Notes: generated by a model from the letters alone, not told the origin. A stretch of 64,000 nt of DNA from Paracoccus aminovorans (GCF_900005615.1 NZ_LN832559.1:1456837-1520836), one strand, 5' to 3'; numbered from the stretch's first letter, positions 44,693 through 54,623 are shown. Numbers and translations are program-made.

Positions 44693-45331
44693 ATGGGCTT
44701 GGGGCGCAACGGAGTTCTGGTGATCCTGTCCTCGCCCTCGGGGGCGGGCAAGTCGACGCTGGCGCGGCGGCTGATGGACTGGGACCCGGAGCTGCGCTTT
44801 TCCGTCTCGGCCACCACCCGCAGGCCGCGCCCGGGCGAAATCGAGGGTCAGCACTACTATTTCCGCAGCCCCGAGCAGTTCCGGGCCATGGTCCAAGGCG
44901 GCGAGATGCTGGAACATGCCGAGGTCTTCGGCAATTTCTACGGCACCCCGCGCGCCCCGGTCGAGGCGGCGATGCTGGCCGGGCGCGACACGCTTTTCGA
45001 CGTGGACTGGCAGGGCGGCCAGCAGATCCGGGCGTCGAGCCTGGGCAAGCATGTCGTCTCGATCTTCGTGCTGCCGCCCAGCCTGGTCGAGCTGGAGCGC
45101 CGGCTGATCTCTCGCGGGCAGGACGCCGCCGAGGTGATCGCGGCGCGGATGGAAAAAAGCCGTGCGGAAATCAGCCATTGGGCGGAATATGACTATGTGC
45201 TCGTCAATGACGACCTGGACCGCAGCGCCGAGACGCTGATCGCCATCCTGACGGCCGAGCGGCAGCGCCGTGACCGGCAGGTGGGCCTGGGTCCTTTCGT
45301 TCGCGCCCTGATGGAGGAGGAAAGCGCATGA
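44693..45331 (+). CDS. gmk: guanylate kinase
   Basis: 212 aa. It phosphorylates GMP. The P-loop is [10 protein letters not shown], the GMP site is [13 protein letters not shown] and HYYF, and the lid has [23 protein letters not shown] precedes the ATG. It overlaps the next gene by four bases. Confidence 0.97.
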   Translation: MGLGRNGVLVILSSPSGAGKSTLARRLMDWDPELRFSVSATTRRPRPGEIEGQHYYFRSPEQFRAMVQGGEMLEHAEVFGNFYGTPRAPVEAAMLAGRDTLFDVDWQGGQQIRASSLGKHVVSIFVLPPSLVELERRLISRGQDAAEVIAARMEKSRAEISHWAEYDYVLVNDDLDRSAETLIAILTAERQRRDRQVGLGPFVRALMEEESA

Positions 45332-45855
45332 TCTGGGAACTGGACGGCATCGTGCCGAAGCTGGAGGGCGACGCCTGGGTGGCGCCCTCGGCGCAGCTGA
45401 TGGGCAAGGTGGTGCTGGAGCCCGGCGCCAGCGTCTGGTTCGGCGCCGTGCTGCGCGGCGACAACGAGGAGATCCGCGTCGGCCGGAACTCGAACGTGCA
45501 GGACCTGACGGTCTGCCATACCGACATCGGCTATCCGCTGACCATCGGCGCGAATTGCACCATCGGCCACCGCGCCATCCTGCACGGCTGCACCATCGAG
45601 GACGGGGTGCTGGTCGGCATGGGCGCCACGATCATGAACGGCGCCCGCATCGGGGCCGGCTCGCTGATCGGCGCGGGCGCGCTGGTCGCCGAGGGCAAGG
45701 TGATCCCGCCCGGCTCGCTGGTCATGGGCGCGCCGGGCAAGATCGTGCGCGAACTCGACGACATCGCCCGGGCGCAGCTGCTGAAATCGGCCGAGGGCTA
45801 CAAGCGCAATGCCGCCCGATTCCGCAAGGGGCTGACCCGGGCCTTCCAAGGATGA
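45328..45855 (+). CDS. gamma-carbonic-anhydrase-like hexapeptide protein
   Basis: 175 aa, left-handed beta-helix of hexapeptide repeats. Three metal-ligand histidines are visible ([17 protein letters not shown]), as in gamma carbonic anhydrases. [15 protein letters not shown] is a strong family mark. ATGA overlaps on both sides couple it to gmk and to the downstream kinase. Confidence 0.9.
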   Translation: MIWELDGIVPKLEGDAWVAPSAQLMGKVVLEPGASVWFGAVLRGDNEEIRVGRNSNVQDLTVCHTDIGYPLTIGANCTIGHRAILHGCTIEDGVLVGMGATIMNGARIGAGSLIGAGALVAEGKVIPPGSLVMGAPGKIVRELDDIARAQLLKSAEGYKRNAARFRKGLTRAFQG

Positions 45856-46907
45856 TCGAGGCCCGGCTGCATGCGCTTCTGCGCGGTGTGCCGGTGCCGA
45901 TGCTGGTGGCGGATGCGCAGTCCCGCATCATCGGCGCCAACGAGCCGGCCGAGGCGCTGCTGGGCCCGGTCCCCGGCGGCCGGCCCTTCGTCACCGTGCT
46001 GCGCCAGCCCGAGGTGAACGCGGCGCTGGACGCGGTGCTGGCCGGCCGGCAGGACCGCGCGCGGCTGAGCCTGACGCTGGGCGCGGCCGAGCGGCGGGTG
46101 TTCTGCGAGGTCACGGTGACGGCGCTGGATGCGCCCGGGCTGCGCGGCGCGACGGTGGCGATCGAGGACCGCTCGCGCGACGAGGAGACCGAGCAGATGC
46201 GCCGCGATTTCGTCGCCAACGTCAGCCATGAGCTGCGCACGCCGCTGACCGCGCTGATGGGCTTCATCGAGACCCTGCGCGGCCCGGCCCGCAACGACCC
46301 GGCCGCCCGGTCCCGCTTTCTGGACATCATGGAGCGCGAGGCCGGGCGGATGAACCGGCTGGTCGCGGACCTGCTGTCGCTGAGCCGGGTCGAGCAGGAC
46401 GAACGCCGCCGCCCGGCCCAGGCCGTCGATCTGGGCGGGCTTCTGCGCGGGGTGGTGGCGACGCTGACTCCGGCGGCGGCTGCGGCCGGGGTGCGGCTGG
46501 AACTGGCCGGCACCGGGACCACCGCCGCCGTCCCGGGCGATGCCGATCAGCTGGTGCAGGTGTTTCACAACCTGATCGAGAATGCGCTGAAATACGGTGC
46601 CGGGGGCAGCGTGGTCACGGTCACCCTCGCGCATCTGGCGCATGAGCCGGTGCTGCGCGGTCCGGCTTGGTCGGTCTCGGTGGCCGACCGCGGCGAGGGG
46701 ATCGATCCGCAGCATCTGCCGCGGCTGACCGAGCGCTTCTATCGCGTCGATACCCACCGTTCGCGCGAGCAGGGGGGAACGGGGCTGGGGCTGGCCATCG
46801 TCAAACATATCGTGAACCGCCACCGCGGCCGGCTGCGCATCGAAAGCACCCGCGGGCAGGGCAGCCGCTTCACCGTCATCCTGCCGGAAAAGATCGGGCG
46901 TATCTGA
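45852..46907 (+). CDS. phoR: PhoR-like sensor histidine kinase
   Basis: 351 aa with a short PAS-like N-terminal sensor (VPVPMLVADAQSRIIGANEP) and no transmembrane segment. The H-box is NVSHELRTPLTALMGF, the N-box NLIENALKYGAGG, G1 DRGEGIDPQHLPRL and G2 GTGLGLAIV. The type is that of PhoR in alphaproteobacteria, where pst-phoUB normally follows. Here an IS110 scar follows and no response regulator or pst gene is in the window. Confidence 0.85.
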   Translation: MIEARLHALLRGVPVPMLVADAQSRIIGANEPAEALLGPVPGGRPFVTVLRQPEVNAALDAVLAGRQDRARLSLTLGAAERRVFCEVTVTALDAPGLRGATVAIEDRSRDEETEQMRRDFVANVSHELRTPLTALMGFIETLRGPARNDPAARSRFLDIMEREAGRMNRLVADLLSLSRVEQDERRRPAQAVDLGGLLRGVVATLTPAAAAAGVRLELAGTGTTAAVPGDADQLVQVFHNLIENALKYGAGGSVVTVTLAHLAHEPVLRGPAWSVSVADRGEGIDPQHLPRLTERFYRVDTHRSREQGGTGLGLAIVKHIVNRHRGRLRIESTRGQGSRFTVILPEKIGRI

Positions 46908-47389
46908 GGTCTGGCGCCGATCTGCCGGAAGAATAGGCAGGTTTACCGGATGTAAGGGATTTCCGTGTTCATTGAAGTTTCTCGACATGATATGAGGACC
47001 GAACATGATCCGATTCCCTTTGCGCGCCGGCCGGTCAGGATCATGCCGGCATCGACAGCACATTTGCGTCCATCAGCGGTCGCGCGTTCAAGATTGAACT
47101 GTTCCGTGGTCGCGGTATTTCGGCGCTCTTCGCTGGCTCCGCGGTCAAGGCGCTTGCCTGCGACCTGACGGAGGCAATGACACCACCTAGGCAGCCAAGT
47201 CGGCCCATCACCGATCCGAAGCTGTCGAGTCCCTGTCAGACAAGGACGCGAAGGCCCCTCGGCTTCCTTCTGGATCTCGGCCAGCTTTGCGGCGAATTCC
47301 TCGCCGTTAATGTCGCCGCGTTCGAATTGACCGGTAAGATTTCGCATTTCATCGGCCGCGCTCCGAAGCGTTGCAGGATCGTCCGTAAC
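46908..47389 (+). other. scar region with a possible phage-gene fragment
   Basis: No intact gene. On the minus strand, about 47245-47410 is open and reads DPPLKVTDDPATLRSAADEM, then RNLTGQFERGDINGEEFAAK, which resembles the helical part of phage tail tape-measure proteins. Elsewhere I see nothing. Confidence 0.35.
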
Positions 47390-47809
47390 CTTGAGCGGCG
47401 GATCGAAAGCATCATCGCGCAGGAGGAAGCGTCAGCCGTCAAGGCAAGGCTTCTGCTGTCCATCCCCGGGATCGGTCCGGTTTCTGCGGCCATGCTGATC
47501 GCGGAACTGCCGGAGCTCGGGCGGATGACATCCGGCGAAGCTGCGGCCATGACCGGTCTAGCACCCATCCCTCACGACAGCGGGATACGGCGTGGGAAGC
47601 GAGCAATCGCAGGGGCCGGCGCGCACTGAGGCGTGTCCTCTTCCAGGCATCACTGGCTGCAGCGTGTCACAATCCTGTCCTGAAAGTGCCTAAAAATGCC
47701 AGGCAAGCCCCACAGACTGGTCATCGTCGCCATCGCGCGCAGACTGATCACAATCGCAAATGCAATCCTCAAAACCGGCGCCCCATGGCATGCTCGGCCG
47801 CGTCGATAG
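47390..47809 (+). pseudogene. IS110-family transposase, C-terminal remnant
   Basis: The Transposase_20 region is clear (LLSIPGIGPVSAAMLIAELP, GEAAAMTGLAPIPHDSG). After frameshifts it continues RRVLFQASLA, then KPHRLVIVAIARRLITIAN to a stop at 47807. The N-terminal DEDD domain is missing. It is the likely agent of rearrangement downstream of the PhoR-like gene. From 47810 to 48060 nothing is seen. Confidence 0.8.
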
Positions 47810-48060
47810 ACACAGTTGCTAGAGACCGTCTGCGATGACACAAGAGGCCGCGAAGCGTGCGGTCCAGTTTCTCTGGGCATCGCCTGGACATTCATTGAGG
47901 TCCGCATCGCCCGCGGCGCAGCAAAGCTGCGCGCTGAAGATGTCGTCCTTGAGGCCGCTGCCATCGCGGATGACGGCCGCATCCTGGAACGGCCGATGGG
48001 CATGTCCCTCTGACCGCCGCGGTCAAGGCCGGCGCGGATCACGCGCTTGTTTTGCGCGGC

Positions 48061-49392
48061 TCAGACCGTATCGAGATAGAGCTCGACGGTTTCGTCGTCG
48101 GACAGTTCGGCCATGTAATGCAGCTCCTGGCGCTTGGTCATCACGAAATTCTCGATCAGATGCGCCGGGAAGATACGCTTGATCTGCGGGCAGGCGGAAA
48201 AGGCGTCGATGGCGGCGCCCCAGGTCGCCGGCAGTTGCGCCAGGCCCTGCTCATAGGCGTTGCCCTGGATCGGCGGCGGCGGCTCCAGCCGGTCCTCGAT
48301 GCCGTTCAGCGCCGCGCCCAGCACCGCCGCGACGCTGAGATAGGGGTTCACGTCGCCGCCGGCCACGCGATGCTCGATCCGCCGCGCCTTGGGACCCGAG
48401 GCCGGGATGCGGATCGCCGAGGTGCGGTTCTCATAGGCCCAGCCGATGCCGGTGGGCGCGTGGGCATTGGGCACCAGCCTGTCATAGCTGTTTTCATGCG
48501 GCGCAAAGACCAGGGTCGAGCCGGGCATGGCGGCGAGGCAGCCGGCGACGGCATGGCGCAGGATGTCCGAACCGGCGTCGGTGCCGTCGTCGAAGACGTT
48601 GCGGCCCTGCGCGTCCAGCACCGAGAAATGCATATGCATGCCCGAGCCGTTCCAGGCCTCGTAGGGCTTGGCCATGAAGGAACCGGCAAAGCCGTATTGC
48701 CGCGCCAGCCCCTTGACCAGCAGCTTGAAGAGCCAGGCGTCGTCCGCGGCCTTCAGCGGGTCGGGTTGGTGCATCAGGTTGATCTCGAACTGCCCGGGGG
48801 CGGCTTCGGAAATCGCAGTGTCGGCGGGAATGTCCATCGCTTCGCAGGCGTCGTAGAGCGAGGTGAAGAAGCGGTCGAAGGCATCGAGCGCGCGCAGCGA
48901 CAGGGTCTCCGCGCCGGTGCGGCGCTTGCCGGAACGCGGGCTGGGCGGCACGCGCAGCTGGCCGCCGGAATCGTCGATCAGGAAGAATTCCAGTTCCGTC
49001 GCCACCACCGGGGTCAGGCCGGCGGCCTTGTAGCGATCCACGACGCGGGCCAGCGCCTGGCGCGGGTCGCCGTCATAGGGGGTGCCGTCGGTGTGGAACA
49101 TCCAGAGCGGCAAGAGGCCGGTCGGCGCCTCGAGCCAGGGCATGGGCATGAAGCCGCGCTCGGTCGGCAGCAGCAGCCCGTCCGGGTCGCCGGCCTGAAA
49201 GACCAGCGGGCTGTCCTCGACATCCTCGCCCCAGATGTCCATGTTCAGGACCGAGAACGGGAATTTCGTGCCCTCGGTCAGGATCTTGTCGGCAAAGCGG
49301 GCGGGCATCCGCTTGCCGCGCGGCTGGCCGTTCAGGTCGGCCGCGGCCACGCGGATGGTCTTGACTTCGGGATGCTCGCGCAGCCACTCCAT
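48061..49392 (-). CDS. glutamine-synthetase-family ligase (gamma-glutamyl-amine synthetase type)
   Basis: 443 aa. The beta-grasp start (TIRVAAADLNGQPRGKRMP) and catalytic segments (VATELEFFLID, PGQFEINLMH, GSGMHMHFSV, ENRTSAIRIPA, RRIEHRVAGGDVNPYL) match the PuuA/GlnA3-like group rather than true GlnA; the adenylylation Tyr region is absent. It is the last gene of an operon with a polar amino-acid ABC transporter, so it probably glutamylates an imported amine or polyamine. Confidence 0.88.
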   Translation of the reverse strand: MEWLREHPEVKTIRVAAADLNGQPRGKRMPARFADKILTEGTKFPFSVLNMDIWGEDVEDSPLVFQAGDPDGLLLPTERGFMPMPWLEAPTGLLPLWMFHTDGTPYDGDPRQALARVVDRYKAAGLTPVVATELEFFLIDDSGGQLRVPPSPRSGKRRTGAETLSLRALDAFDRFFTSLYDACEAMDIPADTAISEAAPGQFEINLMHQPDPLKAADDAWLFKLLVKGLARQYGFAGSFMAKPYEAWNGSGMHMHFSVLDAQGRNVFDDGTDAGSDILRHAVAGCLAAMPGSTLVFAPHENSYDRLVPNAHAPTGIGWAYENRTSAIRIPASGPKARRIEHRVAGGDVNPYLSVAAVLGAALNGIEDRLEPPPPIQGNAYEQGLAQLPATWGAAIDAFSACPQIKRIFPAHLIENFVMTKRQELHYMAELSDDETVELYLDTV

Positions 49393-49395
49393 GGA

Positions 49396-50223
49396 TCACC
49401 TGATGAGATTGGGCCGGTAGCGCAGCCGTTTGGCCGCGCCCGGCAGATGGCGGTTCAGCCGCCGGTTGACGACCCCGAAAAGCCCGATCAGGCACAGGGT
49501 CAGGAGGATGAAATAGCCCGCGACGATGGGATAGGCCACGAAGGGGTTGAAGGTCTTGTCGGCGAAATAACTGGCGTAATACAGCGCGTCGCCCTGTTGC
49601 CGCACCGCCGGGAAGCCCGAGAAGAACACCAGCGTCGTGGCATGGACCAGGAAGATCGCCTCGTTGGTATAGGCGGGCCACGCGAGGCGCATGGCGGTCG
49701 GCCAGACGATCCGGCGATAGCGGCGCCAGCCGGTCATGCCATAGGCATCGGCGGCCTCGAGCTCGCCCTTGGGGATATTGCGCAGCGCGCCGTAGAAGAT
49801 CTCGGCCGAATAGGCGGCGGTGTTCAGCATCAGGACCAGCAGCGCCCCGGCCCAGGCGCGGGTCGTCCAGCTGGTCTGCACGGTGAGGCCCAGGATTTCG
49901 ATGCCGGCGCGCGGCAGCTGCACAAGTGCCTCGTAGGCGACGAAGAACTGGATGAACAGCGGGCTGCCGCGGAAGACGAAGACGAAGCCCTCGGCCGGCT
50001 TCCTGAGCCAGGGGTTGCGGCTGGTCTTGGCCACCGCCAGCGCATTGGCCAGGAAGAAGCCGAAGAACAGCGCCAACGCGCCGAAATAGATGTTCCAGAT
50101 CAGGCCCGAGCCGATCAGCACCACCTGTTCGCACAGCGTGAAATCGCCGCGCGGCAGCAGCTTCTCGCCGATGCCGATCGCGCGCAGGGCATAGTCCTGG
50201 AAGGTCTGCAGGCATTGGCTCAT
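49396..50223 (-). CDS. polar amino-acid ABC transporter permease (HisM type)
   Basis: 275 aa from the ATG at 50223, overlapping the other permease (ATGA). It has five or six membrane segments. The EAA-loop reads GELEAADAYGMTGWRRYRRI, and FRGSPLFIQFFVAYEAL is typical of HisMQ permeases. Three bases separate it from the ligase gene. Confidence 0.92.
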   Translation of the reverse strand: MSQCLQTFQDYALRAIGIGEKLLPRGDFTLCEQVVLIGSGLIWNIYFGALALFFGFFLANALAVAKTSRNPWLRKPAEGFVFVFRGSPLFIQFFVAYEALVQLPRAGIEILGLTVQTSWTTRAWAGALLVLMLNTAAYSAEIFYGALRNIPKGELEAADAYGMTGWRRYRRIVWPTAMRLAWPAYTNEAIFLVHATTLVFFSGFPAVRQQGDALYYASYFADKTFNPFVAYPIVAGYFILLTLCLIGLFGVVNRRLNRHLPGAAKRLRYRPNLIR

Positions 50224-51098
50224 GTCGCGGCCTTTCGCATCGCCTCGCCGGCGGCGGTGGCCTGGCCGCGCGACAGCCGCGTGCGCAGGCGGTCGAAGAT
50301 CCGCTCGGATACCCAGGTCATCAGCAGGTAGAAGACCAGGATGGCGAGGAAATAATAGATGCGCCAGTCGGGATGCGGATAGGCATAGGCGCTGGTCTTG
50401 GATCCGCCCAGCTCGCGCGCCCAATAGACGATGTCCTCGACGCCCAGGATGAAGAGCAGCGGCGTGGCCTTGACCAGGATCATCCACAGATTGCCGAGGC
50501 CGGGCAGGGCATAGGTCCACATCTGCGGGATCAGGATACGCCGGCTGACCTGCCCGGACGACATGCCGTAGGCCTCGGCCGTTTCCAGCTGCGCCTTGGG
50601 CACGGCGTCCATCGCTCCGCGAAGGACATTGGCGGCGAAGGCGCCGAAGACGATGGAAAAGGCGACCACGGCCAGGAATACGCCGTAAAGCTGGTGCACC
50701 CAGTCGGGCGCGGTCGACAGCGGCAGCTTGGCCGCGGCGCAGACCACGAATTCGTTGCCCTGCCGGATCGGCAGCGAGGGGTCGCACCACATCTTGGCGC
50801 GCAGCCATTCGAAACCCTGGTCCAGCGCGATGGGCACGAACAGGAAGAAGATGATGTCGGGCACGCCGCGCACCATCGAGGTATAGATCTTGCCGAACCA
50901 GCGCAGCGGCGCGATGCGCGACCGCGCGGCCAGGGCGCCGCCGAAACCGAAAAGCAGCGCGATGGGCGCGGTGACCGCCAGAAGCGCCAGCACGGTACCG
51001 AAGGACAGGTAGAACAGCAGATGCTTGCCCGAGCTGAGATAGCACAGCAGCCAGGCAAGGCCTTCCAGCGTTTTCGGATCGGCGCAGGACGCGAACAT
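50220..51098 (-). CDS. polar amino-acid ABC transporter permease (HisQ type)
   Basis: 292 aa. The EAA-loop is AQLETAEAYGMSSGQVSRRI, preceded by RGVPDIIFFLFVPIAL. A long periplasmic insertion (about residues 95-130) is present. GAGGTGATCC precedes the ATG. Confidence 0.92.
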   Translation of the reverse strand: MFASCADPKTLEGLAWLLCYLSSGKHLLFYLSFGTVLALLAVTAPIALLFGFGGALAARSRIAPLRWFGKIYTSMVRGVPDIIFFLFVPIALDQGFEWLRAKMWCDPSLPIRQGNEFVVCAAAKLPLSTAPDWVHQLYGVFLAVVAFSIVFGAFAANVLRGAMDAVPKAQLETAEAYGMSSGQVSRRILIPQMWTYALPGLGNLWMILVKATPLLFILGVEDIVYWARELGGSKTSAYAYPHPDWRIYYFLAILVFYLLMTWVSERIFDRLRTRLSRGQATAAGEAMRKAAT

Positions 51099-51157
51099 GG
51101 ATCACCTCGGGCGCCGCCCGGACCCGTGGGACCGGACGGCAGAGCGGTTGCGGCCGA

Positions 51158-51883
51158 TCAGAAGATCAGCGCCTCGGGGCCATACCATTTCTGGATCATG
51201 GCGTTCAGGCTGCCGTCGGCCTTCATCGATTCGATGGCCTTGTCGAACTTGCCCTTCAGCTCGGTATCCGACTTGCGCATCCCGATGGCGATGCCTTCGC
51301 CGACCACGACCTTGTCCTGGCCCTCGACCCAGACCAGGTCGCCGTTCGATTCGTTGACATAGGGGGCCAGGAAGTCCCGGTCGGCAAAGACCGCGTCGGC
51401 CTCGCCGTTGCGGACGGCGGCGATGGTTTCCTCGCCGGTCGGGAACTCCAGCAGCGTGGCGGCGCTCTCGGCGATATAGCCGGCCTGGATGGTGCTGGTC
51501 TGGGCGGCGACCGTCCCTTCGATATCCGCATCGGCGCTGGTCGCGGCATAGGCCGACAGCGGCGGCGGCAGGTATTCCTCGCTGAACTGGATCGCCTTCT
51601 TGCGCTCTTCCGAGATGTTCATGCCGGCCATGATCGCGTCGTAGTTCGAGCTGACCAGGTTCGGGATGATCGAATCCCAGTCGTTCTTGACGAAGGTGCA
51701 TTGCAGCTCGGCCCGCTTGCACAGCTCGTTGCCCAGCTCGATCTCGAACCCGTCGAGCTGGCCCTTGTCGTTGACGAAGTTGAAGGGCGGATAGGCGCCC
51801 TCGGTGCCGATGCGCACGGTTTGCGCCATGCCCATTCCCGCCGTCAGGGCCAGGGCGGCGGCGGCAAGCATGATCTTCTTCAT
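51158..51883 (-). CDS. polar amino-acid ABC transporter substrate-binding protein
   Basis: 241 aa with signal peptide MKKIMLAAAALALTAGMGMA. The SBP_bac_3 fold is shown by RIGTEGAYPPFNFVND, GFEIELGNELC and DWDSIIPNLVSSNYDAIMAG. A Cys pair (ELCKRAELQC) may bond. The lysine/arginine/ornithine-type fold fits a basic amino acid or amine. Confidence 0.93.
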   Translation of the reverse strand: MKKIMLAAAALALTAGMGMAQTVRIGTEGAYPPFNFVNDKGQLDGFEIELGNELCKRAELQCTFVKNDWDSIIPNLVSSNYDAIMAGMNISEERKKAIQFSEEYLPPPLSAYAATSADADIEGTVAAQTSTIQAGYIAESAATLLEFPTGEETIAAVRNGEADAVFADRDFLAPYVNESNGDLVWVEGQDKVVVGEGIAIGMRKSDTELKGKFDKAIESMKADGSLNAMIQKWYGPEALIF

Positions 51884-51908
51884 TTGGCTTCTCCTGTTGG
51901 TCTTTTTG

Positions 51909-52721
51909 TCATTCGGCCATGGTGGCGCTGAGAAACTGCCGCAGCCGGTCCGAGCGCGGCGCGCCGAAAAGCCGCGCCGGCGGGCCTTCCTCCTCGATCA
52001 GGCCCTGATGGAGGAAGACGACGTGGTCGCTGACATCCGCCGCCAGCCGCATGTCGTGGGTGACCAGCAGCATGGTGCGATGCTCGGCGGCCAGATCCTT
52101 GATGACCTTGACCACCTCCTGCTGCAATTCGGGGTCCAGCGCGCTGGTCGGCTCGTCCAGAAGCAGCGCCTTGGGTTCCATGCAGAGCGCGCGGGCGATG
52201 GCGGCGCGCTGCTGCTGGCCGCCGGACAGCTGGGCCGGCCAGGCGTCGGCCTTGTCGCCGATGCCGACCTTGGCCAGCAGCGCGCGGGCGCGGGCCTCGA
52301 CCTCGGCCGGGTTGCGGCGCAGCACCTGGACCGGGGCCTCCATGACGTTTTGGAGGATGGTCAGGTGCGACCACAGATTGAACTGCTGGAACACCATCGA
52401 CAGGTTGGTGCGCAGCCGCGTGACCTGGGCGCGGTCGGCGGGCACACGCTCCATGCCGGCGCCGCGCCAGCGCACGGCCTCGCCCTCGAACAGGATGTCG
52501 CCCTGCTGGCTGTCTTCCAGCAGGTTGCAGCAGCGCAGCAGCGTGGACTTGCCCGACCCCGACGAGCCGATCAGGCTGACGACATGGCCGCGCGGCGCGG
52601 TCAGGCTGACGCCGCGCAGCACCTGCAACGCGCCATAGGCCTTGTGCAGCCCGCGGATTTCGATCACGGGCGTACGGGCGCTTTCGGCCGCGGCAGAGAC
52701 AGTCGGGTCGGCTTCGTTCAT
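51909..52721 (-). CDS. polar amino-acid ABC transporter ATPase (HisP type)
   Basis: 270 aa. Walker A is GSSGSGKST, the Q-loop FQQFNLWSHLT, the signature LSGGQQQRAAIARAL and Walker B LLLDEPTSALD. First gene of the operon; 25 bases separate it from the binding protein. Confidence 0.94.
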   Translation of the reverse strand: MNEADPTVSAAAESARTPVIEIRGLHKAYGALQVLRGVSLTAPRGHVVSLIGSSGSGKSTLLRCCNLLEDSQQGDILFEGEAVRWRGAGMERVPADRAQVTRLRTNLSMVFQQFNLWSHLTILQNVMEAPVQVLRRNPAEVEARARALLAKVGIGDKADAWPAQLSGGQQQRAAIARALCMEPKALLLDEPTSALDPELQQEVVKVIKDLAAEHRTMLLVTHDMRLAADVSDHVVFLHQGLIEEEGPPARLFGAPRSDRLRQFLSATMAE

Positions 52722-52847
52722 GCCGATATCAGGCGATATTTGCCGGGCGATTGCAACGCTTTCCTCACTGGCTTTCCGGTCAGGTCGCCATGGCGGCGGC
52801 CGGCATCGCCGGGGCGCGGAAAACGGGCAGATGGCGGGGCGGGCGCA

Positions 52848-53309
52848 TCAGGAATCGGGCTGTCCCAGCGCCGTCAGCGCGCCTTGCCGGGCCAGCGCCG
52901 AATCGCGGTCGCTGACGCCCAGAAGCCCGGCCACCAGCCGGACCAGCGATTCCTCGTCCGGGCTGCGGCGGCCGTCGGCATAGGCCACCTCCCACATGGC
53001 GGCGACGATGTCGTGGCGGTCGGCCAGTTCGATCCGGTCCTTGATGATGCGGGTGAAGCGCACGGTGTCTGGGGCCTCGGCCTCGATCATCTCGGCCGCG
53101 GCGCGATGCTCGGCCGCCTCGGCGGCGGCCAGGCCGTTGCGCCGGGCCAGGATCTGGTCGATGCGCCGCTTCTCGGCGGGGCCGTAGCGGTCGTCGGCCC
53201 GCGCCAGCCGCACCAGCAGCGCGGCCACCGCGACTTCGGCGTCATGGCCGTCCAGGCGCGCGTCCGGACCGCCGTCGGCGAAAAGTCTGCTCAAAAGATT
53301 TCGGAACAT
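52848..53309 (-). CDS. TerB-family (tellurite-resistance-like) helical protein
   Basis: 153 aa. Two TerB-type helical repeats with acidic metal-site residues are visible: ALLVRLARADDRYGPAEKRR and MWEVAYADGRRSPDEESLVR. It lacks other ter genes nearby, so tellurite resistance is unlikely to be its role. Start at 53309 lacks a clear ribosome site; 53327 is an alternative. Confidence 0.8.
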   Translation of the reverse strand: MFRNLLSRLFADGGPDARLDGHDAEVAVAALLVRLARADDRYGPAEKRRIDQILARRNGLAAAEAAEHRAAAEMIEAEAPDTVRFTRIIKDRIELADRHDIVAAMWEVAYADGRRSPDEESLVRLVAGLLGVSDRDSALARQGALTALGQPDS

Positions 53310-53362
53310 ACGGGGATAATAGGTCATTTTCCAGAAGCGACAATATGGTTCGGGGATGAAAG

Positions 53363-53653
53363 TCAGGCGTCTTCCCGGCCCCCGAGGATGGCGAGATCCG
53401 CCAGCGCGCAGGGCCGGCGCAGCACAAGCGCCGCCCGGTATGCGGGGCTGTCGCAGCAGGCGCGGGCGGCGGCCATGTCGGGAAACCCGATCACCGCCGC
53501 GCGGGGGCGCAGCGCGCCTTCGACCACCTGCCGGTGGCCGCCGCGCACCAGGAAGCGCGCGCCGCATTTCGCGAAGGCGCCGGCGCTCGCGCGCCGATAG
53601 GCCCCGTAGGCGGCAGGGTCATCGACCGTGAATAGGCTTTCGGCATCGCGCAC
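53363..53653 (-). CDS. DUF1330-family protein
   Basis: About 96 aa from a GTG. FTVDDPAAYGAYRRASAGAF, KCGARFLVRGGH, PRAAVIGFPDMAAARACCDS are the family pattern (dimeric ferredoxin-like fold). The usual MPKAY-type opening is present just upstream but in another frame, so either the GTG is used or the gene suffered a small 5' frameshift. Confidence 0.65.
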   Translation of the reverse strand: MRDAESLFTVDDPAAYGAYRRASAGAFAKCGARFLVRGGHRQVVEGALRPRAAVIGFPDMAAARACCDSPAYRAALVLRRPCALADLAILGGREDA

Positions 53654-53714
53654 CTCTTGCGTGGCATGGCCGCGATCATGCGCGGTCCCGCGCCATCCGC
53701 AAGTGGGAACGCGT

Positions 53715-54623
53715 TCAGTAACGCTGCGGAACGTAGAGTTCGGGCGGCAGCACCTCGCGTTCGTAGTCCGGGTTGAAGACCCGGTCGGGCAGGTGGACCT
53801 CTTCATGCGGCACGTCGCCATAGGGCACCTGGTCCAGAAGATGCGCCATGCAGTTCAGCCGCGCCCGCTTCTTGTCGTTGCCGGGCACGATGTACCAGGG
53901 CGCCTCGGGGATGTTGGTGCGCTCGAACATCTCCTCCTTGGCCTTGGTGTAATCCTCCCAGCGGACGCGGGATTGCAGGTCCATCGGCGACAGCTTCCAC
54001 TGTTTCAGCGGGTCGTGGATGCGCATCAGGAAGCGCATCTGCTGTTCCTCGTCGGTGATCGAGAACCAGTATTTCACCAGCCGGATCCCCGAGCGCAGCA
54101 GCATCCGCTCGAACTCGGGAACGTCGTCGAAGAATTGCTGCACCTGTTCCTCGGTGGCAAAGCCCATGACCCGCTCGACCCCGGCGCGGTTGTACCAGCT
54201 GCGGTCGAAGAGCACGATCTCGCCCCCCGCCGGCAGGTGCGGCACGTAGCGCTGGAAATACCATTGCGTCTTTTCGCGGTCCGAGGGGGCGGGCAGGGCG
54301 ACGACGCGGGCCACGCGCGGGTTCAGCCGCTGGGTGATGCGCTTGATGGCGCCGCCCTTGCCGGCGCTGTCGCGGCCCTCGAACAGGACCACGACCTTTT
54401 CCTTGTGATAGGCCACCCAGTCCTGCAGCCGGATCAGTTCGGCCTGCAGCCGCAGCAATTCGCGGAAATAGTCGGCGCGCGGCATCTGGTCGGGATGGGT
54501 ATCGCGATAGATGCGCGCGATTTCCTGCGACAGCACCGCGTCTTCCAGCTCGATCTCGTAATCCTCGTCCAGCGTGTCCTGAAGCTCGGCTTCCAGCCAG
54601 TCCTTGGGCGTTTCGTCCTGCAT
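53715..54623 (-). CDS. ppk2: polyphosphate kinase 2 (PPK2 family)
   Basis: 302 aa from the ATG with AGGAGA upstream. Walker A is FEGRDSAGKGGAIKRI, Walker B FDRSWYNRAGVERVMG and the lid KLSPMDLQSRVRWEDYTKAK. This is single-domain PPK2 of the NDP-phosphorylating class. It moves phosphate between polyP and nucleoside diphosphates. Confidence 0.95.
   Translation of the reverse strand: MQDETPKDWLEAELQDTLDEDYEIELEDAVLSQEIARIYRDTHPDQMPRADYFRELLRLQAELIRLQDWVAYHKEKVVVLFEGRDSAGKGGAIKRITQRLNPRVARVVALPAPSDREKTQWYFQRYVPHLPAGGEIVLFDRSWYNRAGVERVMGFATEEQVQQFFDDVPEFERMLLRSGIRLVKYWFSITDEEQQMRFLMRIHDPLKQWKLSPMDLQSRVRWEDYTKAKEEMFERTNIPEAPWYIVPGNDKKRARLNCMAHLLDQVPYGDVPHEEVHLPDRVFNPDYEREVLPPELYVPQRY

Noticed and set aside
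52848..53309. Tellurite-resistance operon
   Set aside because: Only a lone TerB-type protein is present; terZACDE genes are absent.
53363..53821. A longer 152-codon version of the DUF1330 gene
   Set aside because: The extra N-terminal residues overlap the ppk2 end and do not resemble the family, whose usual length is about 95 residues.
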